DNA of 64,000 nt, taken from NCBI GenBank assembly GCA_023227825.1, contig JALOCJ010000008.1, positions 55,511 to 119,510 on the forward strand, read 5' to 3'. This document shows, piece by piece, positions 26,827-35,311 of this stretch (positions within the stretch are counted from its first letter, which is position 1; the number at the start of each line of letters is the position of its first letter). The position numbers were made by a program, and so were the translations under genes. The notes below the pieces were generated by a model. It saw nothing but the letters and a program-made list of their open reading frames with translations. It was not told the DNA's origin and searched no databases. The DNA comes from Candidatus Cloacimonas sp. Its GTDB lineage: Bacteria; Cloacimonadota; Cloacimonadia; Cloacimonadales; Cloacimonadaceae.

Positions 26827-26853
26827 CAAGGGCGGAATTTATTTCCGCCCTTG
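26827..26853 (+). terminator. Intrinsic terminator after the giant protein gene
   Basis: CAAGGGCGGAA, a short AT loop, then TTCCGCCCTTG: an 11-bp GC-rich stem followed by CGTTTTA, 37 bases after the stop codon. Confidence 0.85.
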
Positions 26854-26879
26854 CGTTTTACTACTGCCAAAATAAAGAG

Positions 26880-27421
26880 GTGGAAGAATACAACATTTTT
26901 ATGGACAAGCCATAAATAATGATTAAATTTATTCATAATAATAGAAAATCAGGATGAATACTATATGACGACAAAAGTAATGTCTTGTTGCTTAGATATG
27001 AGAAAAAATTGAGCTGGCAATAGATACTTTACCCGATGATCCCGTAGTTCGTAAACCTATAATAGTAGCAGTTTTTTCCTGATGAAATTACAAGGCAGAA
27101 GCTATGCTCCGTTCATCATTTTGATTTATTAAATTACCTTGTGGATTTAGTTTAACTACCTGTTGCCTAGTCATTTCTTTAATGACTCTTTAACGATTCT
27201 TTAACAATACCTTAACTTTGTTAAGGAGTCGTTAAAGAAGTGTTAATGCAGCATAAAAGATTCAACTTGGCAGGGAACAATGCGCAGCAAAAAAACCTGT
27301 AAAGGTCTCGCCAATTGCAAGCTAAGTTATTGCAACCTAAAGTAAATATTTAATTTGGAACACGATAAATTAGGAACAGGCAAGAGGGAAAAAAGGTTAA
27401 GGCAAATTCTTTCTTTGCCAA
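26880..27421 (-). repeat. Dispersed element copy B (inverted), with an 11-bp iteron array at 27177-27263
   Basis: The reverse complement matches copy C (37870-38420) over most of its length, for example GGCAAAGAAAGAATTTGCC, TTATCGTGT, GCAATAACTTAGCTTGC, ATTGCCAGCTCAATTTTTTC and CATTATTTATGGCTTGTC. The array on the plus strand is CTTTAATGACT, CTTTAACGATT, CTTTAACAATA, CCTTAAC, TTT centre, GTTAAGGAGTC, GTTAAAGAAGT, GTTAATGCAGC and ATAAAAGATTC, every step 11 bases. On the plus strand near 27010-27086 a short reading segment (EKIELAIDTLPDD..VVRK) is shared with copy C, but it is broken here. The 1245-base gap 26791-28035 holds a terminator, this element, a doubtful small ORF and a promoter. Confidence 0.85.
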
Positions 27422-27530
27422 CTCCTTTTCTCTGTTAACATTGTTTTCTGTTATAGGATGGTTGTTATATTGTATAAAAATCTCCGGATTGGTGTTTTAG
27501 CTGAAATTCACATCAGACAGGAAAATATTT

Positions 27531-27686
27531 ATGCTTTTTAAATGGGAAAACTATATCATAACAATTTTCCAGCAGATGATAAAACTTATTGCTTTTATTA
27601 TAATCCTTTTGGCTATCTTTCTATTTTACCATCATCTACTCAGCATCCACTCATCCTCCAGAATGGGGGTTTATTGGATATTATAA
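27531..27686 (+). CDS. Possible small membrane protein (51 aa), doubtful
   Basis: ATG after ACAGGAAAATATTT opens a 51-codon frame with one strongly hydrophobic segment (residues 17-32, IKLIAFIIILLAIFLF). The rest is short and has no recognised motif. A longer overlapping frame at 27542-27772 has no such feature and looks like chance. With no homolog known to me and AT-rich surroundings, this may be chance too. Confidence 0.2.
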   Translation: MLFKWENYIITIFQQMIKLIAFIIILLAIFLFYHHLLSIHSSSRMGVYWIL

Positions 27687-27905
27687 AGCACCAAAGAGCT
27701 TTTAAGGATCATATATTTAATCTCAGTAATGCAGTTATGGTAAAATGGGCTTACAAATTTCTGTTGCCATAAATAAAGGTGTGATCTTAAAGAATGTTAG
27801 TTCTTTTAAGTGGCAAACAGGAATTCGGTAATTAAACTGCTGAATATGCTTATTAATTATTTCTACTGTTCTATTTAGGTTTGCTTGCTCAGATATATTT
27901 TTCAC

Positions 27906-27934
27906 TTGACGCTAAACACTAATCTGTTTATATT
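27906..27934 (+). promoter_or_regulatory. Promoter for the HtrA protease gene
   Basis: TTGACG (27906-27911), 17-base spacer, TATATT (27929-27934). The start codon is at 28036, so the leader would be about 95 bases. Confidence 0.7.
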
Positions 27935-28035
27935 GTCTTTATAATTTTATGAGGAAGGGGTTTTCCCGCAGGTTTTTTGTTTTTCACAAGTATAAAGTAA
28001 AAGAAACTCTAAATTCAGTAAAAGGAGATTAAATC

Positions 28036-29493
28036 ATGAAAATAGGGAAACAAATAGTCCTGGTGCTGGTGGCGATATTTCTAATGAGTTGTGCCACAGC
28101 AAAAGATTATATGATTGACCCGAGTGCACCCAATCCTGTAGTGGAAGTAGTGAAAAATGTCCGCGATGCAGTAGTTCAGATTAGGGTAGAAGCAAAAGTG
28201 ACGGTTCAAAATTATATTAATCCTTTTTTTAACGATCCCTGGTTCCGTCAATTTTTCAACTTTCCTCAGGAACAGACGCGTCCTATCGTTTCTTTAGGAA
28301 GCGGTTTTATTTATGAATATAATCCCAATACGCGGGAGGCATTTATTTTAACTAATAACCATGTTGTGGAAAAAGGAAGAGAAGGAACAATTACAGTTAC
28401 GATGGCAGATAAAGTGGTTTATAATGCTACGGTAGTGGGTTTAGACCCCAATACTGATGTTGCCGTTATCAAAATTATAGTTAAAGAAGATGAAAAAGTA
28501 ACTGTTGCTCCTTTGGGTGATTCGGACAAACTGCAAATTGGTGAATGGGCTATTGCCATTGGTAATCCTTTCAGTGAAGGATTGGATAGAACAGTAACCT
28601 TGGGAGTGATTTCGGCAACCAGTAGAGCTAATCTTAATTTGGGTGATAATGCTCCTATTTATCAAGATTTTATTCAAACTGATGCTGCAATCAACAGTGG
28701 CAATAGTGGTGGTCCTTTATTAAACATCAAAGGTGAAGTTATAGGTATTAATGCTGCCTTGGCAAGCACGAATGGAGGTAATGTAGGAATCGGTTTTGCC
28801 ATTCCTATCAATCTTGCCAAAAGGGTTGTAGAAGACCTTGTTGCCAGTGGAAAAGTTACTCGTGCCTATATTGGAATTCTGGCTCAGGAAATAACCCCGG
28901 ACATTATGGAATCATACGGTTTGAAAGAAGTTGCAGGAGTTCTTGTTGCCAAAGTGGAAAAGGATTCTCCGGCAGAAAAAGCCGGACTCCAGGTTGAGGA
29001 TATTATTCTGGAAATAAACGGTCAGAAAGTTTCCAGTGTGCCTAAATTTCGTATTGCGATTGCTACAGCTAAAGTTGGACAGGATATAACTTTAAAAATC
29101 TTGCGCAACAAAAAAGAAATGACCGTGAAAGTAACCCTGGAAGCATATCCTGAAGATACTATAGCGGCAACAGATACAACTAAAGGAACTCTTGCTACAG
29201 GAATTACTGTAGAAGCAATTGATAGCCCTATAGCAAAACGCTTAAATGTGACCAGTGATAAAGGTGTTGTAGTAACTAAAGTAGAGCCAAATTCCGTTGC
29301 TGCTAAATCTGGATTAAAAGTTGGCTATGTAATTCAAAAAGTTGATGGAATAGAAGTAAATAGCCCTAAAGAATTCAATACGGAACTGGAAAAAGCAAAA
29401 ACTAATATGGAAAAGGAAAATAGAAAGACCATCCGCCTCTATGTTTTGGATACCAATAATCAACCTTCTATTCTTATTCTGAAATTTGATTAA
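28036..29493 (+). CDS. degP: HtrA/DegP-type serine protease, lipoprotein
   Basis: Periplasmic quality-control protease and chaperone. 485 aa. The N-terminal signal ends in a lipobox, LMSC (Cys19), so the protein is probably lipid-anchored, unlike classical DegP. Catalytic triad: His in TNNHVV, Asp in NTDVAVIKI, Ser in NSGNSGGPL. Two PDZ domains follow, about residues 270-365 (AYIGILAQEI..GVLVAKVEKDSPAEKAGL) and 385-480 (GVVVTKVEPNSVAAKSGL). Start ATG after AAAGGAGA. It has its own promoter and terminator, so it is a single-gene unit. Confidence 0.95.
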   Translation: MKIGKQIVLVLVAIFLMSCATAKDYMIDPSAPNPVVEVVKNVRDAVVQIRVEAKVTVQNYINPFFNDPWFRQFFNFPQEQTRPIVSLGSGFIYEYNPNTREAFILTNNHVVEKGREGTITVTMADKVVYNATVVGLDPNTDVAVIKIIVKEDEKVTVAPLGDSDKLQIGEWAIAIGNPFSEGLDRTVTLGVISATSRANLNLGDNAPIYQDFIQTDAAINSGNSGGPLLNIKGEVIGINAALASTNGGNVGIGFAIPINLAKRVVEDLVASGKVTRAYIGILAQEITPDIMESYGLKEVAGVLVAKVEKDSPAEKAGLQVEDIILEINGQKVSSVPKFRIAIATAKVGQDITLKILRNKKEMTVKVTLEAYPEDTIAATDTTKGTLATGITVEAIDSPIAKRLNVTSDKGVVVTKVEPNSVAAKSGLKVGYVIQKVDGIEVNSPKEFNTELEKAKTNMEKENRKTIRLYVLDTNNQPSILILKFD

Positions 29494-29515
29494 CCTATAC
29501 TGATAAAAACTGAGC

Positions 29516-29547
29516 AAAGCGGAAGGTGATATCATCTTCCGCTTTTT
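29516..29547 (+). terminator. Intrinsic terminator after degP
   Basis: AAAGCGGAAG, loop GTGATATCAT, CTTCCGC, then TTTTT; 23 bases after the degP stop codon. Confidence 0.9.
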
Positions 29548-29588
29548 CACTTCACGCGTTAATCTATTCCATTGCAAAATTTTTCTGC

Positions 29589-29616
29589 TTGACAAAAGAA
29601 ATAAGGAAGTTATAAA
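29589..29616 (+). promoter_or_regulatory. Promoter of the Nudix gene, possibly giving a leaderless mRNA
   Basis: TTGACA (29589-29594), 16-base spacer, TATAAA (29611-29616). The ATG at 29624 lies only 7 bases beyond the -10 box, so transcription would begin at or next to the start codon. Confidence 0.65.
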
Positions 29617-29623
29617 AGAAAAT

Positions 29624-30145
29624 ATGAAAAAACTTAGTGTTGCTAACTATAAAGATGTTAACTACTGCCTCCGTTGCGGGAATAAACTTGAGCTAAGGAC
29701 AGATATTGAAAATAAGTTGCGACCTCATTGTCCTGCCTGCAATTGGGTTTATTACAAAAATCCTATTCCTGCTGTAGCGATTGTGCTCTTCAATGAGAAT
29801 AAGGAATTGCTTTTAGTGAAACGAGGTATAGAGCCAAAAGCAGGTTTTTGGGCTTTGCCGAGTGGTTATATGGAAATTAATCTTACTCCGGAAGAAAATG
29901 CTCTTCAGGAACTGGAAGAAGAAACAGGTCTGAAAGGCAAAATAATGCATTGCGTAGGTTGGTTTTACGGCAATAGCCCAATCTATGAAAGAGTTCTTAG
30001 CATCGGTTTCAGGATGAAAGCTATTGGTGGCAAACTTCAAGCTGGAGATGATGCTGTTGAAGCAAAATTCTTCCCCTTAAACAATCTTCCTGTTATTGCC
30101 TTTGATGCACATAGGGAATTTATTGCAAAAGAAACAAAGCTATAA
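29624..30145 (+). CDS. Nudix hydrolase with N-terminal zinc ribbon
   Basis: A 173-aa Nudix hydrolase. The N-terminal zinc ribbon has two CxxC knuckles, CLRCG and CPACN, as in NADH-pyrophosphatase-like and ADP-ribose pyrophosphatase-like members. The Nudix box is GYMEINLTPEENALQELEEETG (split here for reading: G-x5-E-x7-REUXEE pattern, with L in place of the Arg of REU). The ribbon-Nudix order and 'KRGIEPKAGFWALPSG' fit the NUDT14/ADP-ribose type. The exact substrate is unknown. The usual arginine of the REUXEE core appears as QELEEE, which may reduce or change activity. Transcription may be leaderless. Confidence 0.85.
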   Translation: MKKLSVANYKDVNYCLRCGNKLELRTDIENKLRPHCPACNWVYYKNPIPAVAIVLFNENKELLLVKRGIEPKAGFWALPSGYMEINLTPEENALQELEEETGLKGKIMHCVGWFYGNSPIYERVLSIGFRMKAIGGKLQAGDDAVEAKFFPLNNLPVIAFDAHREFIAKETKL

Positions 30146-30204
30146 GTCAAGAAGTCAGGAATCAGAGGTTTAATTGAACAAATTGGAGTGAGTGCCAATT
30201 CTAA

Positions 30205-30339
30205 CTAAAACAAGAACATTATCCTGAATTCTATACAGCAACAGAACATTTGGAGTTAGATGACATTCTCTGCAATCATTTAGATTTCCTTTTAGCTGGT
30301 GATCTTAGTATTTTTCGGGTAAGGGAATTTCTGTGCTGA
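30205..30339 (+). pseudogene. Possible fragment of a REP-type (Y1) transposase
   Basis: After a stop codon, 44 codons read KQEHYPEFYTATEHLELDD and then a helical NHLDFLL segment. The 'FYTAT..L' to 'DSL.FL' spacing resembles the N-terminus of REP-associated tyrosine transposases. The HxH and Tyr catalytic motifs are not present, and a stop follows. Weak similarity from memory only. Confidence 0.3.
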
Positions 30340-30519
30340 GGTTATTCAATACCAATTGCAAGGCGTCTATAACTGATTTATTATGCTCATATCTTTTATA
30401 ATCTCTTTTAAATTGAGATGTATAACTTAGTTTAAGCAAATCAATTTATATTTACAAGCTATAAATACTGATTATCTTGTCTCATAATCTTACCCAAAAA
30501 GTAGTAAGAAAGGGGATGA

Positions 30520-30861
30520 CACAAACACAACATAGATATTAGTACTTTGGAGGCTATTGAGCAAGCAATACCAGCTTTGCTTAATAGAATAGTAGTTAAG
30601 AAGTTGAATATTCTATCAAGTTTTTCCTGGCTAAAAGCCGAAGAATTAGCCAAGGTCATGGAATAGCAAACTTTTTCTTTGCCTAAAAGGACGGAGACCT
30701 TTGAAGAAAAAGTATGCCTGACGGCATTTGCCGAATCGGAATTCGGCAACCCATTATATTTCGCCGTAGTTTCTTCAGAACTTATGTATACTGAAAAATT
30801 AAACTGCAAGGGAGTTTACAGCTTTCCACAAAAAAATGAAAAAAAACAATTTTGTGTTTGA
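30520..30861 (+). pseudogene. Decayed gene fragment of unknown family
   Basis: One frame reads through DISTLEAIEQAIPALLNRIV and LSSFSWLKAEELAKVME, hits a TAG at 30664, then continues as LPKRTETFEEKVCLTAFAES, NPLYFAVVSSEL and YSFPQKNEKK to a TGA. The composition looks coding on both sides of the in-frame stop, and there is no start or ribosome site. I do not recognise the family. Confidence 0.35.
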
Positions 30862-31249
30862 CAATATTCTTATTATTATTAATAGTGGTATCAGTTGTTG
30901 AAGAAGTTATATGTTAAATAGTATAATGTGTGATGAAAGAAATTTTTAACTGTTCAAAAACAAGCTCCCGGCAATTCATTTGATCTGCGCCGTCGTAGCA
31001 AGGTAGCTTTTTATGAAAAAGGACTTGACTTTGATTAAAGAGATGAAAATAATGCACTCGGTAGTTTGGCCTTACATAGATTGTGAGTAACGAGGGATAT
31101 CAAATGCCCTCAAAGAACCTGAGAAATAATGAGTTGGAATTTACACCAACATTTGGGACTCAACATAACAGTTCTATTAATCATCTTATGTATAAGAGAT
31201 GAAACCCATGCCAATGTGTAAAACCAAGATATAAATGGAGTACGTTAAA

Positions 31250-32194
31250 ATGAAAACTCTTGTAATGATTCTCATTTTCACTTTATTCACGATAACTTCC
31301 TGTTATTCAGTTGATGACGAATTTGTCCTTGTCGATACTGTGTTTGCTAACCCTGCTTACTTGACAGGGACAATTTACTACAACATGCTGGACAATACTT
31401 ATAGCTATTTCCCAAATGAAACTTCTCTTGCAATAGGATATGGCAGATGTCCTTGGGGAAATCCTGGGATAGAAGAATATCGGTCGTTAGTAACTTTTCA
31501 GACGAGACCTATACCACTTGATTACCATCTTTATAGTGCAGTTCTTTTTGCTTATTGTCAATACTATGTTGATAACAGTGAAGATCTCATTTGGCCACAA
31601 TATTACTCCACACCTTATCAGGTTCAAGTTGATCACTTGCAGTTTACTACGATGGCCCCAGAAGTTTTTAACCTTATTCCGTTGGCATCCAATGTTGCTG
31701 TTTTACAAGATAGCGCATACATTGGATGGATTGGGACTGATATAACCAGCAGTTATTTAGATGATATCCAACAGTCAAGGACTTATTCACAATATAGATT
31801 GCACTTTCCCCCTGGCTATGATGTATCTGGATACGCACAAGACTGGGCATCATATGCAAAAGGACCTGTAGCAAGTCCCAAGCTGATAGTAACATATCAC
31901 AAAACAGTTTCAAATTCTGAAGAAGTGCTACCCATTCAATCAGATTTGATCAATGGAATCTATCCCCAACCATCACGCGATGTTCTAAACATTAAATTTA
32001 AAGACAAGAACACATGCAGTATTGATCTTTCACTTTATGACCTTAGAGGAAGATTGGTTCACTCTGAAACGCATATTCCAATACTAAGTGGAATCACACA
32101 GTTTAATATAAATGATTATCCTTCAGGAATCTACTATCTCAAGGTTACAGATCGGCATCGTAGCCAAATTAAGAAAATCACTATAGTGAAATAA
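31250..32194 (+). CDS. Exported protein with type IX secretion sorting domain
   Basis: A 314-aa protein. ATG 31250 is preferred over 31235 because TGGAG lies about nine bases upstream and the signal peptide (MKTLVMILIFTLFTITSCYS) begins there. The Cys could also make it a lipoprotein. The middle resembles the all-beta DNRLRE/CBM96-like fold (LVTFQTRPIPLDYHLYSAVLF; SYAKGPVASPKLIVTYH), which occurs in extracellular polymer-binding proteins. The last 75 residues are a T9SS-type sorting domain: YPQPSRDVLNIKF, LYDLRGRLV, YPSGIYYLKV, ending KITIVK. Function beyond surface export is unknown. Confidence 0.8.
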   Translation: MKTLVMILIFTLFTITSCYSVDDEFVLVDTVFANPAYLTGTIYYNMLDNTYSYFPNETSLAIGYGRCPWGNPGIEEYRSLVTFQTRPIPLDYHLYSAVLFAYCQYYVDNSEDLIWPQYYSTPYQVQVDHLQFTTMAPEVFNLIPLASNVAVLQDSAYIGWIGTDITSSYLDDIQQSRTYSQYRLHFPPGYDVSGYAQDWASYAKGPVASPKLIVTYHKTVSNSEEVLPIQSDLINGIYPQPSRDVLNIKFKDKNTCSIDLSLYDLRGRLVHSETHIPILSGITQFNINDYPSGIYYLKVTDRHRSQIKKITIVK

Positions 32195-32278
32195 ACAGCG
32201 TAATTTCTTGCCAGATAGTCCATCCACTAACAGCTAGCATAATATTCATATTGCAAAGAATAATCTTGTTGCAATACA

Positions 32279-33130
32279 TTATTTGTAGTAGTAAAGGGTT
32301 TGAGTAATTCCCCTGGCGGATTCGGAAAGAGTGTAATAGCCCTTGTTTTTAGCATCCCAACAGAGAGCTTCTCCTTGTGGCTCTGTAATATAGGTCATTT
32401 TTTTGGCTTCTTTGCTAAGTGTAATGTTCTTTTTATCGTCCAGCTTTGTTTTATATTTGTAAATTCCGGTATAGGTCTTCACCAATAACTGTTTTCCGTT
32501 ACTACTCAGGTCTGCGGCGGTAACCCAGGTAAGAGGCAAAGAAGCAATTCGCCTGGCGATATTTTTATCCTTAAAATTGAAAGGATAGGCAATGCGATAA
32601 AGACCAACCTGTTCCTCCCTTTTACTGATAAGATAAATATCCCCGGTATTAGGTTCCAGAAAGATTGCTTCTGCATCGCGAGGTCCATCTTCGTAATTTA
32701 TTTCTATAGTTTTAATTTCATTGCTCTGCAGAATTTCGTCTTTACCTGTTAGCTGAGGTTCTTTAAGACGGTAAACATAGACAGAGTTATATTTAGCATT
32801 GTTATCGCCAATATCGGCTATATAAATAAAGCTAATATCACTTAAGGGATCTTTGGCAACAGCGATATCTTCCCAATCGCGGTTTTGGACACCTTTTAAG
32901 ATAAGAGTAGAAAGCAATTGTCCATCTGTGTTCAGAGCATAAATTTCGGCTTTATTACCGGAATCGTTATGACTCCAAAGCACCTGTTTGTTTTGGATAC
33001 TGAAATCAATACCCGATGCTTCATTCAGGACATCGGTTTGTAACACAAATTCTTTCGGGGGTCTATGTGCCAAAGCAAAAAGAGCAATAGCAGTTACCAG
33101 AATGAGAATAATAATTAACTTTTTAAGCAT
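32279..33130 (-). CDS. Exported beta-propeller protein, SdiA-regulated/phytase-like
   Basis: A 283-aa protein with an N-terminal signal or anchor (MLKKLIIILILVTAIALFAL). The body has repeated four-stranded motifs of a propeller: EASGIDFSIQNKQVLWSHND, RDWEDIAVAKD, YIADIGDNNAKY, DAEAIFLEPNTGDIYLISKR and PQGEALCWDAKNKGYYTLSE. These match the esterase/phytase-like propellers found in Bacteroidetes and Proteobacteria. Acidic residues at repeat loops (DNN, EDGPRDAEA) could bind calcium. It is convergent with the upstream T9SS protein gene. The natural substrate is unknown. Confidence 0.75.
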   Translation of the reverse strand: MLKKLIIILILVTAIALFALAHRPPKEFVLQTDVLNEASGIDFSIQNKQVLWSHNDSGNKAEIYALNTDGQLLSTLILKGVQNRDWEDIAVAKDPLSDISFIYIADIGDNNAKYNSVYVYRLKEPQLTGKDEILQSNEIKTIEINYEDGPRDAEAIFLEPNTGDIYLISKREEQVGLYRIAYPFNFKDKNIARRIASLPLTWVTAADLSSNGKQLLVKTYTGIYKYKTKLDDKKNITLSKEAKKMTYITEPQGEALCWDAKNKGYYTLSESARGITQTLYYYK

Positions 33131-33147
33131 TTATACCTCTTAAACTA

Positions 33148-33190
33148 TCGGAAGGTTGATGTTCCTATCAACCAACCGACAGGAATGTTG
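33148..33190. repeat. Worn copy of the GACGAGGACATC hairpin repeat
   Basis: CGGAAGGTTGATGTTCCTATCAACCAACC followed by GACAGGAATGTTG keeps the GGAAGGTTGA...TCAACC hairpin of the family. The outer arms are changed. It lies between rnpB and the start region of the propeller gene. Confidence 0.6.
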
Positions 33191-33203
33191 TTTTTTTTAA
33201 AAA

Positions 33204-33565
33204 GAGGGGAAGATTTATAAGCCGGATTCTGTTCTTGCGGTTTCCCGAAAGTGATGTTCATCCATCTTGGCTGTTCTTCACAAAACAGCTCCAGCTGCCT
33301 ACCCGAAAGCGATGCGGGCAACATCATAGCTTTCCTATTTGGCATTGCACCGGATAAGGCATTCCTGGCTATCTCTGTTACCAAAGATACCGGTGGTCTC
33401 TTACACCACCATTTCACCCTTGCCATTTCTGAAAAACAAAAATGGCGGTTTATTTCTGTGGAGCTTGCTCTGCATTACTGCAGCTTCCCGTTAGGAAGTA
33501 TCCTGCCCTATGGTGTCCGGACTTTCCTCTGCAATTTATTTGCAGTGAACATCAAATCTTCCCTC
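33204..33565 (-). ncRNA. rnpB: RNase P RNA
   Basis: Catalytic RNA of RNase P, maturing tRNA 5' ends. Read on the minus strand it contains the universal GCAGAGGAAAGTCCGGAC near the 5' end and ACAGAATCCGGCTTATAAAT near the 3' end. The ends pair as helix P1 (GAGGGAAGATTT with AAATCTTCCCCTC). A T-rich run follows the 3' end (CTCTTTTTA). About 362 nt fits bacterial type A. Ends are placed from the P1 pairing, so they may be off by a few bases. Confidence 0.95.
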
Positions 33566-33621
33566 TTTAAATAATAATGCAAAACTGCGAAAAAACAAAT
33601 TTCCCATAACCAGGGGCAAAA

Positions 33622-34353
33622 TTAGTTGGAAGCATCTTCCGAATTATCTTCAAAGCGGTTCATCAAAATGCGACCGCAATTTTCACAATAGATAATTTTG
33701 CGGCGCAACTGAAGTTCTATTCTCATTTGTTGACGAATCACAAATCCGCAGGCACCACAGGAACCATTACGATTGTAAGCAACTGCTTGATTATTTTTAT
33801 GTTTAATCATATTGCCATAGTGTTTAACCACCGGAACGGGTAAGGTGCGTGCCAGGTCATTTCTTTTAGTGCGAACTTGTTCAATTTTGGTTTCCAGGGA
33901 AGCAATCTGTTCTCTTAAATCGGTTTCTTTTTCTTTTTTTCGGGTTTCAGCTTTTTCCAGTTCAGCTTTAGCAGAGGCGACTTTTTCCTTAATTTCGTTT
34001 TCCTGGTCCATCAGTTCTAAAAGGTTGGATTCCAGATTGGAGATTTTATCTTTGATATAGGCAATTTCGCTGTTTAATGCTTTATATTCTTTGTTGTTTT
34101 TGATTTCTGCCAATTGGTTGGTATATTTTTTTTGTTGTTCCTGCAATTGTTTTATATCCATTTCCAGGGTACGCTGTTTTTTATTAATTTCTGCTCTTTC
34201 AGTTTCCACGGTAAGAAGGTTGGCAGTTGCTTGTTCTACGCTTTCAATAATCTCGTTTAGTTGTTTGGGCAATTCTTTTTGTAAAACCCTGTAGCGTCCA
34301 ATTTCATCATCCAGGGTTTGCATTTTGGCTAAAGTTTTCAGTTGTTCTTCCAT
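33622..34353 (-). CDS. Coiled-coil protein with C4 zinc ribbon (CT398/CdsZ-like)
   Basis: A 243-aa cytoplasmic protein. Residues 1-170 are a long antiparallel coiled coil rich in Glu and Lys (for example LEMDIKQLQEQQKKYTNQL). The C-terminal 55 residues hold a zinc ribbon with SCGACGF and YCENCGRIL. This is the PF02591 family, whose Chlamydia and Helicobacter members are described as scaffold or membrane-associated regulators. It starts four bases after the nadC stop codon, so the two are cotranscribed; rnpB lies just downstream. Confidence 0.85.
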   Translation of the reverse strand: MEEQLKTLAKMQTLDDEIGRYRVLQKELPKQLNEIIESVEQATANLLTVETERAEINKKQRTLEMDIKQLQEQQKKYTNQLAEIKNNKEYKALNSEIAYIKDKISNLESNLLELMDQENEIKEKVASAKAELEKAETRKKEKETDLREQIASLETKIEQVRTKRNDLARTLPVPVVKHYGNMIKHKNNQAVAYNRNGSCGACGFVIRQQMRIELQLRRKIIYCENCGRILMNRFEDNSEDASN

Positions 34354-34356
34354 AGT

Positions 34357-35178
34357 TTACTCCTTAAATAACAAACTGATATCCAGTGACTTATAAGAAT
34401 GAGTGAGAGCTCCGGAAGAAATAAATTGCACTCCTGTTTCGGCAAAGGAACGAATATTATCTTCTGTAATTCCACCCGAAACCTCAAATTCCAGAACATC
34501 TTTATATTTTTTTACTGCCTTTCTTATTTGCGCAGGGGTCATATTATCCAGCATAATTCTATCCACCTTCGCTTTGGCAGCTTCGTCAACTTCCTTCAGA
34601 TTAGTAACTTCTACTTCAATTTTATAGCTTGTATTATGTTTGCGGATGCGGTTTACTGCTTCCGTAATAGAGCCACAGGCACGAATATGATTTTCTTTAA
34701 TCAAAACCATATCAAATAAGCCAAAACGGTGATTATAACCACCACCTACGCGGACAGCATATTTTTCCAGAGAACGTAAAAGGGGGGTTGTTTTTCGGGT
34801 ATCCAGAAGTTTTACATTTGTTCCTTCCAGCAAAGAAACGAATTTAGCTGTTTTAGTGGCAATTCCGGAAAGCCGTTGCATAAAGTTTAAGGCAGTTCTT
34901 TCTCCTTGTAAAATGGAAGAAGGACGCCCTTCCAGACGCATAATTTCATCGTCGGGGATAACTTTATCGCCATCTTTGTTGTATAAAACAATTTTCAGTT
35001 CGGGATCAACCATCCGAAAAACAAGGCGTGCTATATCTACTCCTGCCAAAACACCTGCTTCTTTCGGAATGATGTAGGCAATATTACTTTGGGGTTCCAA
35101 ATCCAGATAGCGGGTAGTTATATCTCCACTTCCGATATCTTCTTCCAGACCTTTACGGATTATTTCATCAATAAACAC
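34357..35178 (-). CDS. nadC: Quinolinate phosphoribosyltransferase (nicotinate-nucleotide pyrophosphorylase)
   Basis: Converts quinolinate and PRPP to nicotinate mononucleotide in de novo NAD synthesis. 273 aa from GTG 35178, which follows TTGGAGG and gives VFIDEIIRKGLEEDIGSGDIT, the normal NadC start. Key blocks are present: RTALNFMQRLSGIAT, LLDTRKTTPLLR, VGGGYNHRFGL, MVLIKENHI, EVEVTNLKE and FEVSGGI. Upstream in-frame codons are not NadC-like. nadA and nadB are not in this window. The leader carries a terminator-like hairpin and a 34-codon upstream ORF. Confidence 0.96.
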   Translation of the reverse strand: MFIDEIIRKGLEEDIGSGDITTRYLDLEPQSNIAYIIPKEAGVLAGVDIARLVFRMVDPELKIVLYNKDGDKVIPDDEIMRLEGRPSSILQGERTALNFMQRLSGIATKTAKFVSLLEGTNVKLLDTRKTTPLLRSLEKYAVRVGGGYNHRFGLFDMVLIKENHIRACGSITEAVNRIRKHNTSYKIEVEVTNLKEVDEAAKAKVDRIMLDNMTPAQIRKAVKKYKDVLEFEVSGGITEDNIRSFAETGVQFISSGALTHSYKSLDISLLFKE

Positions 35179-35179
35179 G

Positions 35180-35284
35180 CTACCTCCAAGGCAAAAAAAA
35201 AGCATCTGCGTATTGCAAATGCTTTTTATCTCTTGTTTGTTCAATCTTTTCAGGTTCGCATAATTTCTTGTTTTGGTAACACAT
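35180..35284 (-). CDS. 34-codon upstream ORF in the nadC leader (possible leader peptide)
   Basis: ATG 35284 has GGAAG eight bases upstream and opens a frame that crosses the whole terminator hairpin. It stops at TAG (35182-35180), one base before the nadC GTG. The peptide starts MCYQNKKLCEPEKIEQ and ends AFFLPWR. The placement fits a leader peptide whose translation would both break the hairpin and couple to nadC. There is no independent evidence that it is translated. Confidence 0.4.
   Translation of the reverse strand: MCYQNKKLCEPEKIEQTRDKKHLQYADAFFLPWR
35193..35225 (-). terminator. Intrinsic terminator inside the nadC leader (candidate attenuator)
   Basis: On the minus strand AAAAAGCATTTGC, loop AATAC, GCAGATGCTTTTT: a 13-bp stem with one G-T pair, then a run of nine T. 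It ends six bases before the nadC ribosome site. Since nadC is the only gene read through it on this strand, it should act as an attenuator and not as an end-of-gene terminator. Confidence 0.7.
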
Positions 35285-35311
35285 ATAACTATCTTCCTTA
35301 TATTATGCAAC

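Larger units (their letters stand above)
30146..31234. other. Gene-poor decayed stretch with coding relics
   Basis: A 1089-base gap without an intact gene. Two or three short plus-strand reading segments interrupted by stops are listed separately (30205-30339 and 30520-30861). Around 30968-31041 a frame reads 'SFDLRRRSKVAFYEKGLDFD', vaguely like a glutathione S-transferase N-terminus, but I would not rely on it. A small hairpin TTGCCGAAT-CGG-AATTCGGCAA lies at 30728-30749. The minus-strand frame 30459-30809 overlaps the relic and looks like a shadow. Confidence 0.5.

Noticed and set aside
27542..27772. 76-aa frame MGKLYHNNF...
   Set aside because: No start signal, no recognisable features, overlaps a more plausible though still doubtful 51-codon frame.
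33145..33574. Two frames on opposite strands within 33145-33574
   Set aside because: They lie in RNase P RNA, whose conserved 5' and 3' sequences explain the region.
34399..35077. Plus-strand frames opposite nadC
   Set aside because: Shadows of nadC; no ribosome sites, and nadC is intact on the other strand.
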